From Clostridium paridis (GTDB lineage: Bacteria; Bacillota; Clostridia; Clostridiales; Clostridiaceae): a stretch of DNA of 64,000 nucleotides. The DNA is taken from NCBI RefSeq assembly GCF_016765615.1, contig NZ_JAESWA010000027.1, forward strand, positions 124,001 through 188,000. The letters run 5' to 3'. Positions within the stretch are counted from its first letter, which is position 1. Every line of letters begins with the position of its first letter. A program made the position numbers and the translations under genes. Shown piece by piece: positions 8,470-16,348 of the stretch. The notes beneath the pieces are model-generated. The model worked only from the letters and a program-made list of their open reading frames with translations. It had not been told where the DNA came from and ran no database searches.

Positions 8470-10092
8470 TTGGCTTATAGAGCTTTATATAGAGAGTGGA
8501 GACCACAAAAATTTGAGGATGTTGTTGGGCAGGAGCATATAACTACTACCCTAAAAAATCAGATATTAACAAATAGAATAGCGCATGCTTACTTATTTTG
8601 CGGGACAAGAGGAACAGGTAAGACTTCAACTGCTAAGGTATTTTCAAAGGCTTTAAATTGTTTAAACCTTGTGGATGGTGAGCCTTGCAATGAATGTGAA
8701 ATGTGTAAGAAAATAAATGCAGGTTTAGCTATAGATATAAATGAAATGGATGCTGCATCAAGAAATAAGGTAGAGAATATTAGAGATATTATTGATGAAG
8801 TTCAATATCCACCACAAGAAGCTAAATATAAGATATACATAATGGATGAAGCTCACATGTTAACGACAGGAGCTGTAAATGCATTTTTAAAAACACTAGA
8901 GGAGCCGCCAAGTAATGTAATATTTATTTTGGCAACTACAGATCCTCAGAAATTACCTATAACAATTCTTTCTAGGTGTCAAAGATTTGATTTTAAGAGA
9001 ATTTCTAATGAGCATATGATTGCTAGGCTTAGAAAGATTGTCAAAGAGCAAGGAGTTTTTGCAGATGATAAGAGCTTAAGTCTTATTACTAGAGTTTCAG
9101 ATGGAGCAATGAGAGATTCTTTAAGTATATTAGATCAAGCTATCTCTATGGGAGATGGTAAGGTTGATTATGAGCAGCTAGTATCAATGCTTGGTCTTGT
9201 AACTAATGAGTATTTATTTAAAATTACCAGTTCTATAATTGAAAAAGATATAGAGAAATCTATGAAGACTATTGAAGAAATAGTTCTTTCAGGTAAGGAT
9301 ATTGGACTTTTTATAAAGGACTTAACTAGCCATTTTAGAAACCTTCTAATGACTAAGGTTACAAATAATCCTGAAGAAATATTAGATATGTCAGAAGAAA
9401 ATATAGATTTGTTAAAGGCACAAGGGGAAAGACTACGATATGAAGAAATTATGAGGAATGTCAGAATTCTTCAAGAAGCAGAGGAAAATTCTAAAGCTAG
9501 TAAGCAAGCTAGAATATACCTAGAATTAGCAACCATAAAAATGTGCAAAATAGAATTTGATATGTCAAAGGAAACTTTATTAGCGAGAATAAATAGATTA
9601 GAAGAAGCATTAAGATCTGGAAAGGTTACAGTAGCTGCTAAACCACAGGGAGATTCTCAGGGGATAGAACCAGAGAAGAATCCTAAAACTATAAGGAAGC
9701 AAGAAGTTCAAAGAGAAGCAACTATCACACACAGCTTTAATGAAGATTCAAAGGTTACTTTAGACGATGTAAAGAGATATTGGAGAGATATTCTAGAGAG
9801 ATTTAAAGCTAGAAGGGCAATGGTCATATATGCATCATTATCAACAGGAAAACCTGTAGCTTGTAAAAATGGTGTGGTTGAAATTCTATATGATGATGAA
9901 TATGCCTTCAACAAGAAAAGACTAGAACAGCTTGAAAATTCTAAAATAGTAAATGAAGTGTTTAGTGAGATACTAAAGGATGGAGTTAAGGTAGTTTACA
10001 CAATAATTAGTAAGGAAAGTACAGAAAAGAATACTGAAGATATACTTAGAGAAACCATAGGGGAAGAAGCTTTAGAGATTTTGGATGAATAA
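8470..10092 (+). CDS. dnaX: DNA polymerase III subunits gamma and tau
   Basis: AAA+ clamp-loader subunit of the replisome. MAYRALYREWRPQKFEDVVGQ is the family start. Walker A is GTRGTGKTS (45-53), a four-Cys zinc module (CLNL...CNECEMC) follows, Walker B/DEAH-like is MDEAHMLT, and the sensor segment is ILSRCQRFDF. I place the start at the TTG at 8470 (540 residues), since GAGGTGAG sits just upstream and the product then aligns with B. subtilis DnaX; a GTG at 8461 lies inside the ribosome binding site. It is followed by ybaB and recR in the classical order. Confidence 0.96.
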   Translation: MAYRALYREWRPQKFEDVVGQEHITTTLKNQILTNRIAHAYLFCGTRGTGKTSTAKVFSKALNCLNLVDGEPCNECEMCKKINAGLAIDINEMDAASRNKVENIRDIIDEVQYPPQEAKYKIYIMDEAHMLTTGAVNAFLKTLEEPPSNVIFILATTDPQKLPITILSRCQRFDFKRISNEHMIARLRKIVKEQGVFADDKSLSLITRVSDGAMRDSLSILDQAISMGDGKVDYEQLVSMLGLVTNEYLFKITSSIIEKDIEKSMKTIEEIVLSGKDIGLFIKDLTSHFRNLLMTKVTNNPEEILDMSEENIDLLKAQGERLRYEEIMRNVRILQEAEENSKASKQARIYLELATIKMCKIEFDMSKETLLARINRLEEALRSGKVTVAAKPQGDSQGIEPEKNPKTIRKQEVQREATITHSFNEDSKVTLDDVKRYWRDILERFKARRAMVIYASLSTGKPVACKNGVVEILYDDEYAFNKKRLEQLENSKIVNEVFSEILKDGVKVVYTIISKESTEKNTEDILRETIGEEALEILDE

Positions 10093-10094
10093 AG

Positions 10095-10127
10095 AGTTTT
10101 ATTAAAAAAACCTCTAGATTATATATA
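10095..10127 (+). repeat. 33-bp direct repeat, copy 1
   Basis: This 33-bp sequence (AGTTTTATT, seven A, CCTCTAGATTATATATA) lies just after the dnaX stop codon and recurs exactly at 10301-10333. The copies are 206 bp apart and bound a hairpin-rich segment. Confidence 0.9.
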
Positions 10128-10300
10128 ACCTAAAGATTTCAGCTAATTCTCCTCCTTCAAAACATCTTAGGGTCGAACCAATTAAGCAGAGATGTTTTAA
10201 AGCAGACAATTAGGAAATTTTAAGGTTTTTAAATTCAACTAATAATTTATACACATCGTTAAATCGTTAGAAACCACGATTTTCTAATATGTATAAATTA
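10128..10300 (+). other. Hairpin-rich spacer between the 33-bp repeats
   Basis: No ORF is seen. The first part (10127-10228) folds into a long bulged hairpin: AACCT...AGGTT outer arms, CTAATT/AATTAG (10144-10149 with 10209-10214) and AAAACATCT/AGATGTTTT (10159-10167 with 10190-10198), with a 22-nt loop. The second part has TAATTTATAC (10243-10252) pairing with GTATAAATTA (10291-10300), with AAATCGT/ACGATTT inside. It lacks the conserved SRP RNA tip, so I do not assign it to a known RNA. Confidence 0.5.
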
Positions 10301-10333
10301 AGTTTTATTAAAAAAACCTCTAGATTATATATA
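10301..10333 (+). repeat. 33-bp direct repeat, copy 2
   Basis: Exact second copy of the repeat at 10095-10127, located 64 bp before the ybaB start. See copy 1. Confidence 0.9.
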
Positions 10334-10396
10334 TATAGCAAAATCAAATAATATAATATATAATAATGAATAGATAAAATTTAAGGAGGGTATCAC

Positions 10397-10738
10397 ATGG
10401 CAAAAGGTGGTTTTCCAGGCGGCGGACTTGGAAATATGAATAATTTAATGAAGCAAGCTCAAAAACTTCAACAACAAATGGAAGAAATGCAAAAAGAATT
10501 AGAAGTAGCTGAATTCGAAGCAACAGTTGGAGGAGGAGCCGTTCTAGTTAAAGTTAATGGTAAAAAGGAAGTAACTCACATAGAGATAAAACCAGAAGTA
10601 GTAGATCCAGATGATGTAGAAATGCTTCAAGACTTAGTACTTAGTGCTGTAAATCAAGCGATGAAAAAAGCTGATGAAGAAACAAGTAGTAAAATGGGAA
10701 AATTAACTGGCGGCATGAATATGCCAGGATTATTTTAA
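10397..10738 (+). CDS. YbaB/EbfC family nucleoid-associated protein
   Basis: A 113-residue DNA-binding protein of the YbaB/EbfC family (YaaK in Bacillus). The N-terminus is Gly-rich ([25 protein letters not shown]), followed by the beta-sheet segment [30 protein letters not shown] and a C-terminal helix. The protein forms homodimers that bind DNA and is nearly always encoded between dnaX and recR, as here. AGGAGGGTATC precedes the ATG. A strong terminator follows the gene, so recR is probably transcribed separately or by read-through. Confidence 0.95.
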   Translation: MAKGGFPGGGLGNMNNLMKQAQKLQQQMEEMQKELEVAEFEATVGGGAVLVKVNGKKEVTHIEIKPEVVDPDDVEMLQDLVLSAVNQAMKKADEETSSKMGKLTGGMNMPGLF

Positions 10739-10744
10739 TTAACT

Positions 10745-10778
10745 ATAGGCATACAGGTGTATCTGTATGCCTATTTTA
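10745..10778 (+). terminator. Intrinsic terminator after ybaB
   Basis: ATAGGCATACAG (10745-10756) pairs perfectly with CTGTATGCCTAT (10763-10774), with loop GTGTAT, followed by TTTTATA. Confidence 0.85.
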
Positions 10779-10881
10779 TAATCCTTTAAAGTTCTCCATT
10801 ATGAATATTAAAGAAGCTCAGCTATATTGGTGCGACCACAAGATTCTTTAATATGAAAGATGGATAGAACTTTTGGATTAT
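10778..10881 (+). other. Long fold-back between ybaB and recR
   Basis: Three nested arms are visible: ATAATCC/GGATTAT (10778-10784 with 10875-10881), AAGTTCT/AGAACTT (10789-10795 with 10866-10872) and ATATTAAAGAA/TTCTTTAATAT (10805-10815 with 10844-10854). A 28-nt loop contains GGTGCGACCAC. The 216 nt from 10779 to 10994 hold no gene. The outer-stem, internal-loop, inner-stem plan resembles the elements at 2246 and 10128. Confidence 0.5.
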
Positions 10882-10994
10882 AAATATTTTACTCATTAGG
10901 AATTTATAGCGTTTTATAATAATAAAAAGTTTTTATAGAAAGAATTAATTTAAAATATTAGATTATAATAATACAGAAAGGAAGTTATGAAATT

Positions 10995-11591
10995 ATGGAT
11001 TTCTATCCAGTTGCTATAGAAAAGCTTATTGAAGAGTTTGCAAAGTTGCCTAGTGTGGGACAAAAAACTGCGCAAAGGTTAACGTTACATATACTTAACT
11101 TACCTGAAGAGGAAGTAAAAGAATTTGCTAGAGCATTAGTGCAGGCAAGAGGAACTATTAAATATTGTTCTATTTGTGGTAATTTCACAGACAAAGATCC
11201 TTGCGCCATATGTTCAAATCCTAACAGAGAGAAACAAGTTATATGTGTGGTTGAGCAACCAAAAGATATTATGACTATGGAAAAGGTTAAAGAGTTTAAT
11301 GGAGTATATCATGTTCTACATGGAAATATATCTCCAATGCAAGGAAGAGGACCACAGGATATTAGAATTAGGGAACTAGTTGCAAGAATGAATTCCGATG
11401 TAAAAGAAGTTATAGTTGCTACAAATCCTAATATAGAAGGTGAAGCTACAGCAATGTACATATCCAAGATACTTAAACCATTGGATGTTAAAGTAACAAG
11501 AATAGCTGCAGGTATCCCAGTAGGTGGAGATTTAGATTATGCTGATGAGGTAACCTTATCTAAGGCACTAGAGGGAAGAAAAGAAATCTAA
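10995..11591 (+). CDS. recR: Recombination mediator protein RecR
   Basis: A 198-residue RecR that acts with RecF and RecO in loading RecA during recombinational repair. It has the N-terminal helix-hairpin-helix ([20 protein letters not shown]), a four-Cys zinc module ([16 protein letters not shown]) and a Toprim domain with [13 protein letters not shown] and [15 protein letters not shown]. It starts ATG 10995. Position after ybaB and before yaaL-bofA is the conserved Gram-positive order. Confidence 0.97.
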   Translation: MDFYPVAIEKLIEEFAKLPSVGQKTAQRLTLHILNLPEEEVKEFARALVQARGTIKYCSICGNFTDKDPCAICSNPNREKQVICVVEQPKDIMTMEKVKEFNGVYHVLHGNISPMQGRGPQDIRIRELVARMNSDVKEVIVATNPNIEGEATAMYISKILKPLDVKVTRIAAGIPVGGDLDYADEVTLSKALEGRKEI

Positions 11592-11662
11592 ATTTTCATT
11601 TTAAATGAATATCTCATATAAATTCAGTCAATAATTTGAATATAAATTATTGGAGGGGTTAT

Positions 11663-11935
11663 ATGAATAGGAAGTTTATTCTAGAATCGTTATTGAAAAA
11701 GAAGGTAACCAATGAAGTTTCTTTGATTAAAGATATTGAACAAGCAGTAAAGGATATTAAGGTTGCAGAAAGTATGTTTGAAAGTGTAAGTGATCCTAAA
11801 CTTATAGAAATTGCAATTTATTCTGAAGAAGTTGCCAGAAAAAGACTAGATTTCTTATTGAGAGAAGCAAAGGATAACAATTCAAAAGTAGATAATACCT
11901 ATGTTGTGGAGAAAAGTTCAGGGTTAGCTGAATAA
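11663..11935 (+). CDS. yaaL: YaaL family protein (DUF2508)
   Basis: A 90-residue, largely helical, charged soluble protein matching the YaaL/DUF2508 family, which sits between recR and bofA in Bacillus and Clostridium. The SLIKDIEQAVKDIKVAESMFESVSDPKLIEIAIYSEE segment is typical. I chose ATG 11663 with TTGGAGGGGTT upstream, not an ATG nine codons earlier. The function is unknown. It ends 19 nt before bofA and is likely co-transcribed with it. Confidence 0.88.
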   Translation: MNRKFILESLLKKKVTNEVSLIKDIEQAVKDIKVAESMFESVSDPKLIEIAIYSEEVARKRLDFLLREAKDNNSKVDNTYVVEKSSGLAE

Positions 11936-11954
11936 ATAAATGGGGGTATGGGAT

Positions 11955-12215
11955 ATGTTTCCAGTAGAAATTTTTTATGGAATAATAAGCTTGCTAATAT
12001 TAGTAATATTATTTAAGGTATTTGCATGGCCTATTAAGATGCTTGGAAAGTTAATAATTAATGGCATATTAGGAGTTTTACTTCTAGCAGTAGTTAATTT
12101 TATAGGAGGACCATTTGGAATCAATATTGGAGTTAACATTGTTACAGCATTAATAGCAGGCTTCTTTGGTATTCCAGGGGTAATAGTTATGGTAGTATTT
12201 AAACTATTCTTTTAA
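11955..12215 (+). CDS. bofA: Pro-sigma-K processing inhibitor BofA
   Basis: An 86-residue integral membrane protein with two to three hydrophobic helices (VEIFYGIISLLILVILFKVF, ILGVLLLAVVNFI, VTALIAGFFGIPGVI). BofA restrains the SpoIVFB protease that activates sigma-K in Bacillus sporulation. The motif NFIGGPFGINIGVN and the terminal GIPGV segment are family hallmarks. I prefer ATG 11955, which has GGGGGT upstream, over ATG 11940, which has none. Its presence marks the organism as a spore-former. Confidence 0.92.
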   Translation: MFPVEIFYGIISLLILVILFKVFAWPIKMLGKLIINGILGVLLLAVVNFIGGPFGINIGVNIVTALIAGFFGIPGVIVMVVFKLFF

Positions 12216-12221
12216 GTTAAT

Positions 12222-12270
12222 AAAAAGGTGAAATATCTCAACTTGTTAGAGAGATATTTCACCTTTTTTT
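12222..12270 (+). terminator. Intrinsic terminator after bofA
   Basis: An 18-bp stem (12222-12239 with 12251-12268) built from AAAAAGGTGAAATATCTC and its complement, followed by T residues. It ends the recR-yaaL-bofA unit. Confidence 0.92.
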
Positions 12271-12291
12271 GATTCTTTCAAATCCAACAAA

Positions 12292-12327
12292 GACGCATAA
12301 AAAAATCTTTGCGATTTTTTATGCGCC
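12292..12327 (+). other. Second hairpin downstream of bofA
   Basis: GACGCATAAAAAA pairs with TTTTTTATGCGCC (12292-12306 with 12313-12327) around a short loop. No T-tract follows. The rest of 12271-12514 holds no gene that I can support. Confidence 0.45.
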
Positions 12328-12514
12328 TTATGTTATAGATGGGAGTCTTGAGGTATTCAAAACAAAAAATATTAGAGGTGTAAAGTAAGGAATTAAAGAG
12401 TATTCCTATATAACATTAGTATATGTGCATGCAAATAATGTGTTACAAAAAATAAATAAAAATTTAATTATGATAATACAATATATAGAAGCAATTATTC
12501 ACGGAAGGAATTTA

Positions 12515-13528
12515 ATGAAAAACTTAATAAACCAGAAGATATTGAATCAGGATAAAAAGATAATACTCTGGGGTGTTATTTTGATGACAATAGTATTTCT
12601 TTTTTTAACCAATATGTATCAAATGATTCAATACAAAAATTATGGTACTAATTCAGAGGAGGTAATAAAACAATATTTTTCATTAGCACCTTTTAAAAGT
12701 TGTATTCTTTATTTAACTTATGGGTTTTTAACATGTTTTATATTAAGAGATATGGACATTTTAGTCTCAAGCATAGAAGAAGAAAAGTATAATTTGAAAG
12801 AAGTCTTTTTCACTAAGGTAAGTACCTTGATAGGTATTACTAGTACAAGTATAATAATTGTATTTCTATTTAAGTTAATAGTTTATATGGCGAAAAGACA
12901 GGACTTTCAGTCATTAGGTATTAATGGTTACAATATATTTATATTCTTTCTATTAACACTAGCAATTTCCATAGTATCTTGCGGAGGGATTTTTTTATCC
13001 TTTGTGCTTGTTAAAAACAAGATTTTAGCAATAATTTTCGTTCCATGCATTGAATACTGTTTATTTTTATTTTTTGGTCTTTTTAAAATGTTATTGAGTA
13101 ATTACCTATGGCCATTAAAATGGGTACTAGATATGATAGGAAGTATAATGGTTGATTATTTTGCACTATCCCTAACATTTGATTGGAGGATAGAACTTCA
13201 ACCTTTCAGCAATCAAATAATTTCGGCATTTTTACTTTTTATAGCAGGTATACTTCTGTTTTGGGTAGATTATTTAATATTTGGAAAGCTAAAGTCTGAA
13301 AAGATAAAAAACCTTTTTTATTTTTCTTGGACTGTAAAGATAGTTTTCTTGATGATGGCTTTTATTGGTTCATTTTCTTTATTAGTAATTCTCGATTTAT
13401 TAGTTCTAGTACTCTCACCACATAGCTTTAATAATATGAATTTACTACTAAATATTGTTGTAATTATTACTTCAGTAGTATTTTATAGATTGCAACTTAA
13501 AAGGTGTTATCTAAAAGACAAAGAATAA
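12515..13528 (+). CDS. Orphan polytopic membrane protein, ABC-2 permease-like
   Basis: A 337-residue protein with about eight hydrophobic segments, including IILWGVILMTIVFLFL, LIGITSTSIIIVFLFKLIVY, NIFIFFLLTLAISIVSCGGIFL and LLIFAG-like stretches near the C-terminus. The arrangement recalls ABC-2 type permeases of antibiotic or bacteriocin exporters, but no ATPase gene is adjacent. I chose ATG 12515, which follows GGAAGGAA; 30 in-frame upstream codons have no such site. I do not recognise the family with confidence. A terminator lies about 130 nt downstream. Confidence 0.65.
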   Translation: MKNLINQKILNQDKKIILWGVILMTIVFLFLTNMYQMIQYKNYGTNSEEVIKQYFSLAPFKSCILYLTYGFLTCFILRDMDILVSSIEEEKYNLKEVFFTKVSTLIGITSTSIIIVFLFKLIVYMAKRQDFQSLGINGYNIFIFFLLTLAISIVSCGGIFLSFVLVKNKILAIIFVPCIEYCLFLFFGLFKMLLSNYLWPLKWVLDMIGSIMVDYFALSLTFDWRIELQPFSNQIISAFLLFIAGILLFWVDYLIFGKLKSEKIKNLFYFSWTVKIVFLMMAFIGSFSLLVILDLLVLVLSPHSFNNMNLLLNIVVIITSVVFYRLQLKRCYLKDKE

Positions 13529-13656
13529 AAAAAGGTGGATATTTTTAACAAGATAATAAAAAAATACAGACTAAATTTTGAAAAACATAATTATGAAAAA
13601 AAGGATTGATTTATTTTATTATGGCAATATAATAAAAGTATAACAGATTGAACGAA

Positions 13657-13699
13657 GGCGTTTGATAGAGCAATAACTCTATTAAGCGCTTTTTTCTTT
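13657..13699 (+). terminator. Intrinsic terminator
   Basis: A stem of about 14 bp, GGCGTTTGATAGAG with CTCTATTAAGCGCT, around loop CAATAA, followed by TTTTTCTTTCTT. It ends the membrane-protein transcript or an unannotated small RNA. Confidence 0.88.
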
Positions 13700-13991
13700 C
13701 TTGTTTACCTCGAGGAAAATAACAAGGATCCAGAAAAAATTATATACTTATTCTGCCCCCAAAGGAATAAAGTACACTTGGTTAAGCCATGGCAACCTTG
13801 TGATAAATAATTAAAAAAGTTTTTTGGTTAAATTTAAATTGAGAATTTTATAAGAGGTATTGAGTATAAATTTGATACTAATTATTTTTAAACGATTGTA
13901 CGATTTTAGTGCTATATATATGTGTGAGGTAAATATAGCTGACATAACTTTTATGGTCTAGACTAAAAGTTAAATTATAGGGTAATTATAG

Positions 13992-14047
13992 AAATAGATA
14001 GGGCATATGTAATAAAAAAATCATATTATGCTGTATCTATTTTTATT
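13992..14047 (+). terminator. Terminator-like hairpin
   Basis: AAATAGATA and GGCATA (13992-14007) pair with TATGCTGTATCTATTT (14027-14042), loop about 20 nt, then TTATTT. It may end a transcript from the preceding intergenic segment. Confidence 0.65.
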
Positions 14048-14120
14048 TATGTAAAGTTTTTTAAGTAGGTTTTAAGTGATATAATTAGGTTATAAATCTA
14101 CAAGAGAAAGGAATGGTTCT

Positions 14121-14288
14121 GTGACTAGAGGAAGCGGATTTAATTGTGAACATTGTCCAGAGTTTAAAAAAGGCGCATGTAGTGGAGATACAACATGTTT
14201 ATGCTATGAATGTCCAAGAAATTTAGGACAGTGTTTATGCGTGAAGTATTGTAGAGAAACAGAGTCAATATTGACTATAGAGGAGTAA
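14121..14288 (+). CDS. Small Cys-rich protein 1 (55 aa)
   Basis: A short gene reading VTRGSGFNCEHCPEFKKGAC at its start, with nine Cys in 55 residues. GTG at 14121 follows AAAGG at about 9-nt spacing, and an ATG at 14113 is out of frame and hits a stop. The pattern C-x2-C-x7-C (residues 9-20), then CLCYEC and CLCVKYC, suggests a metal-binding or disulfide-rich domain. It ends 3 nt before the carboxypeptidase gene and carries that gene's ribosome binding site (GAGGAG). Two small proteins downstream share its C-x2-C-x7-C motif. Function unknown. Confidence 0.8.
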   Translation: MTRGSGFNCEHCPEFKKGACSGDTTCLCYECPRNLGQCLCVKYCRETESILTIEE

Positions 14289-14291
14289 GGT

Positions 14292-15803
14292 ATGGAAAAG
14301 GGTATTGAAATTAAGTTATTAGAACTAAAAGATTATATAAAAGTAATGGAGAATACTAAACAAGCATTAGATTTAATTTATTGGGATAAGATGGTCATGA
14401 TGCCAAAGAAAGCAGTAGAAGGAAGATCAGAAGTAATTGCTCATCTTTCAGAACAGTTATTTAATCTTCAAACATCACCAAAGCTTAAAGAATTTATAGA
14501 TTATTTTGAAGCTAACTTTGAAGAATTAGATAAGGTTAATAAAAGTATGGTTGAAACATTGAAAAAGGAATATGAAGAAACTAAGAAAATTCCAGTAAGT
14601 AGATATAAGGAATTTGTAATTCTTGCATCCAAGTCTGAAGTTGCTTGGGAGGAAGCTAAGGAGAAAAATGATTTCTTAATATTTAAACCATATTTAGAAA
14701 AAATAATTGAATTTCAAAAAGAGTTTATAGGTTATTGGGGTTTTAAACACCATAAATATAATACACTTTTAGATAAGTATGAAAAAGGAATTACCGTGGA
14801 AGTGTTGGATGGAGTTTTTGGAGAGCTTAGAGATGCGCTAGTAGGCTTACTTAAAAAGATTAAAAAGAGTAATCTTAAGATAGATTCAAGTGTAATTAAA
14901 GCTTATTATCCAAGAGAACTACAAAAGGATTTAAGTCTTTTTTCGCTTGATTTAATTGGATTTGATATGAATGCAGGAAGATTAGACGAAAGCGTACATC
15001 CTTTTACAACTAATTTTTCAAATAAGGATGTTAGATTAACCACTCATTATTATGAAGACGAGCTTCTATCAGCATTATTTTCAACAATACATGAAGGTGG
15101 GCATGGAATATACGAACAAGGTATAAGTGACGAACTTAATGGAACTTGGTTAGCGCAAGGAGCATCAATGGGAGTACACGAGTCTCAGTCAAGATTTTAT
15201 GAAAATATTGTAGGAAGAAGTGAAGAATTTTTAAGTTTTTTATTTGAAAATAAAATAAAGAAATCTTTTGTTAACCTAGAGAATCTAGACTTTGAAACAT
15301 TTTATAAATGTGTAAATAAGGTTGAACCTTCATTAATAAGAACTGAAGCAGATGAGTTAACCTATTCATTACATGTGATTATAAGATATGAAATAGAAAA
15401 AGCTATTTTTAATGGCGAGGTAGCTACAAGTGATTTACCTAGACTATGGAATGAAAAATATAAAGAATATTTAGGTATAGAGCCGACAAATGATTCAGAA
15501 GGAATTCTTCAAGATATGCATTGGTCAGATGGATCTTTTGGATATTTTCCAAGCTATGCATTAGGAAACTTATATGGAGCTCAATTTTTAAACACAATGA
15601 AAAAAGATATTCCTAATTATAAAGAACTATTAGGAAACGGAGATATTAAACCAATAACAAAATGGTTAAAGGAAAAGATTCATACTCATGGAGCGGTATA
15701 TTCGCCAATGGAATTACTTTTAAAGGTAACAGGTGAAAAGCTGAATCCTAAATACTTTATTGATTATTTAGAAGAAAAATATACCAAATTGTATCAGGTA
15801 TAA
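14292..15803 (+). CDS. M32 family metallocarboxypeptidase
   Basis: A 503-residue zinc carboxypeptidase of peptidase family M32 (thermostable carboxypeptidase Taq type), which releases C-terminal residues from peptides in the cytoplasm. The zinc motif is in STIHEGGHGIYEQG, and the family segments HPFTTNFSNKDVRLTTHYYEDEL, MGVHESQSRFYEN and PSLIRTEADELTYSLHVIIRYEIEKA are present, so it should be active. It is tightly coupled to the small Cys-rich gene upstream and is followed by two more Cys-rich ORFs. That grouping is not something the family itself explains. Confidence 0.96.
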   Translation: MEKGIEIKLLELKDYIKVMENTKQALDLIYWDKMVMMPKKAVEGRSEVIAHLSEQLFNLQTSPKLKEFIDYFEANFEELDKVNKSMVETLKKEYEETKKIPVSRYKEFVILASKSEVAWEEAKEKNDFLIFKPYLEKIIEFQKEFIGYWGFKHHKYNTLLDKYEKGITVEVLDGVFGELRDALVGLLKKIKKSNLKIDSSVIKAYYPRELQKDLSLFSLDLIGFDMNAGRLDESVHPFTTNFSNKDVRLTTHYYEDELLSALFSTIHEGGHGIYEQGISDELNGTWLAQGASMGVHESQSRFYENIVGRSEEFLSFLFENKIKKSFVNLENLDFETFYKCVNKVEPSLIRTEADELTYSLHVIIRYEIEKAIFNGEVATSDLPRLWNEKYKEYLGIEPTNDSEGILQDMHWSDGSFGYFPSYALGNLYGAQFLNTMKKDIPNYKELLGNGDIKPITKWLKEKIHTHGAVYSPMELLLKVTGEKLNPKYFIDYLEEKYTKLYQV

Positions 15804-15860
15804 AGGTTAAAATACTGCACAAAATAATAGAGGTAATATAAATTTGTAAGGAGAGATGAT

Positions 15861-16043
15861 ATGAATAAATCTCATTTATCCTCAATAAGTGGAGAGTTAT
15901 GTCCTGACTTTTTTCCGAATACAATTTTGCCGTCTATTAGCATGAGGGAAGTTTATTCAACTTGTAAAAATTGTATTGAATATGAAAAGGGTAGTTGCCT
16001 TAAGGATGCTTACTCCTATATTACTATTATTAATAGGAATTAG
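15861..16043 (+). CDS. Small Cys-rich protein 2 (60 aa)
   Basis: A 60-residue protein with five Cys, four of them in the C-terminal half or near it. STCKNCIEYEKGSCLKD gives the same C-x2-C-x7-C spacing, with an aromatic residue in the middle, as the small proteins at 14121 and 16059. AAGGAGAGATGAT precedes ATG 15861. It ends 15 nt before the next Cys-rich gene. No signal peptide is obvious. I do not recognise a family. Confidence 0.75.
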   Translation: MNKSHLSSISGELCPDFFPNTILPSISMREVYSTCKNCIEYEKGSCLKDAYSYITIINRN

Positions 16044-16058
16044 AAGGGAGAAGATAGT

Positions 16059-16244
16059 ATGAATTATGAGTTATTTCAAGACTTAAGCTCTGTAGCTAGA
16101 GGCTGTCATGATTATTCTCCAGTAGAATTAGGGCCAGTATCTTATTGTAGTTCAAGATTAAGTTGTTTAAATTGTCAAAGTTATGAAAGTAGTCAGTGTA
16201 GTAGGGATTGTTGTGATAAGGATATGAGTCAAGATAAAAGTTAA
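16059..16244 (+). CDS. Small Cys-rich protein 3 (61 aa)
   Basis: A 61-residue protein with seven or eight Cys. LSCLNCQSYESSQCSRDCCDKD again shows C-x2-C-x7-C followed by a further Cys cluster. GAAGGGAGAAGATAGT precedes ATG 16059, and the gene follows the preceding Cys-rich ORF by 15 nt, so they are co-transcribed. The shared spacing in three neighbouring genes supports these being real, related proteins. They could bind zinc or another thiophilic metal. The function is unknown. Confidence 0.75.
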   Translation: MNYELFQDLSSVARGCHDYSPVELGPVSYCSSRLSCLNCQSYESSQCSRDCCDKDMSQDKS

Positions 16245-16295
16245 GTTTTATTTATATTAAAATCCTTATAGGTTAATTCAAGATTTTATTAGTTT

Positions 16296-16348
16296 AATAG
16301 TGATTTGAAGGAATATTAAATAATAAGCCTTTAAATCACTATTTTTAT
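16296..16348 (+). terminator. Terminator after the Cys-rich/M32 cluster
   Basis: A 16-bp stem with one wobble (16296-16311 with 16328-16343) built from AATAGTGATTT and AAATCACTATT, followed by TTTTATT. Confidence 0.85.

Larger units (their letters stand above)
13529..14120 (+). other. 592-bp intergenic region with terminators and possible structured RNA
   Basis: I see no ORF. It holds a strong terminator (13657-13699), a GC-richer segment at 13710-13802 with possible pairing of ACAAGG (13722-13727) with CCTTGT (13796-13801) and TTATTC with GAATAA (13748-13753 with 13765-13770), and a terminator-like hairpin at 13992-14047. The middle could be a small RNA or riboswitch, but no known family is recognisable. 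Confidence 0.4.

Noticed and set aside
10128-10300. SRP RNA between dnaX and ybaB
   Set aside because: The hairpin lacks the conserved GGAA/AGCAG tip of the bacterial SRP RNA, and the 33-bp repeats suggest another origin.
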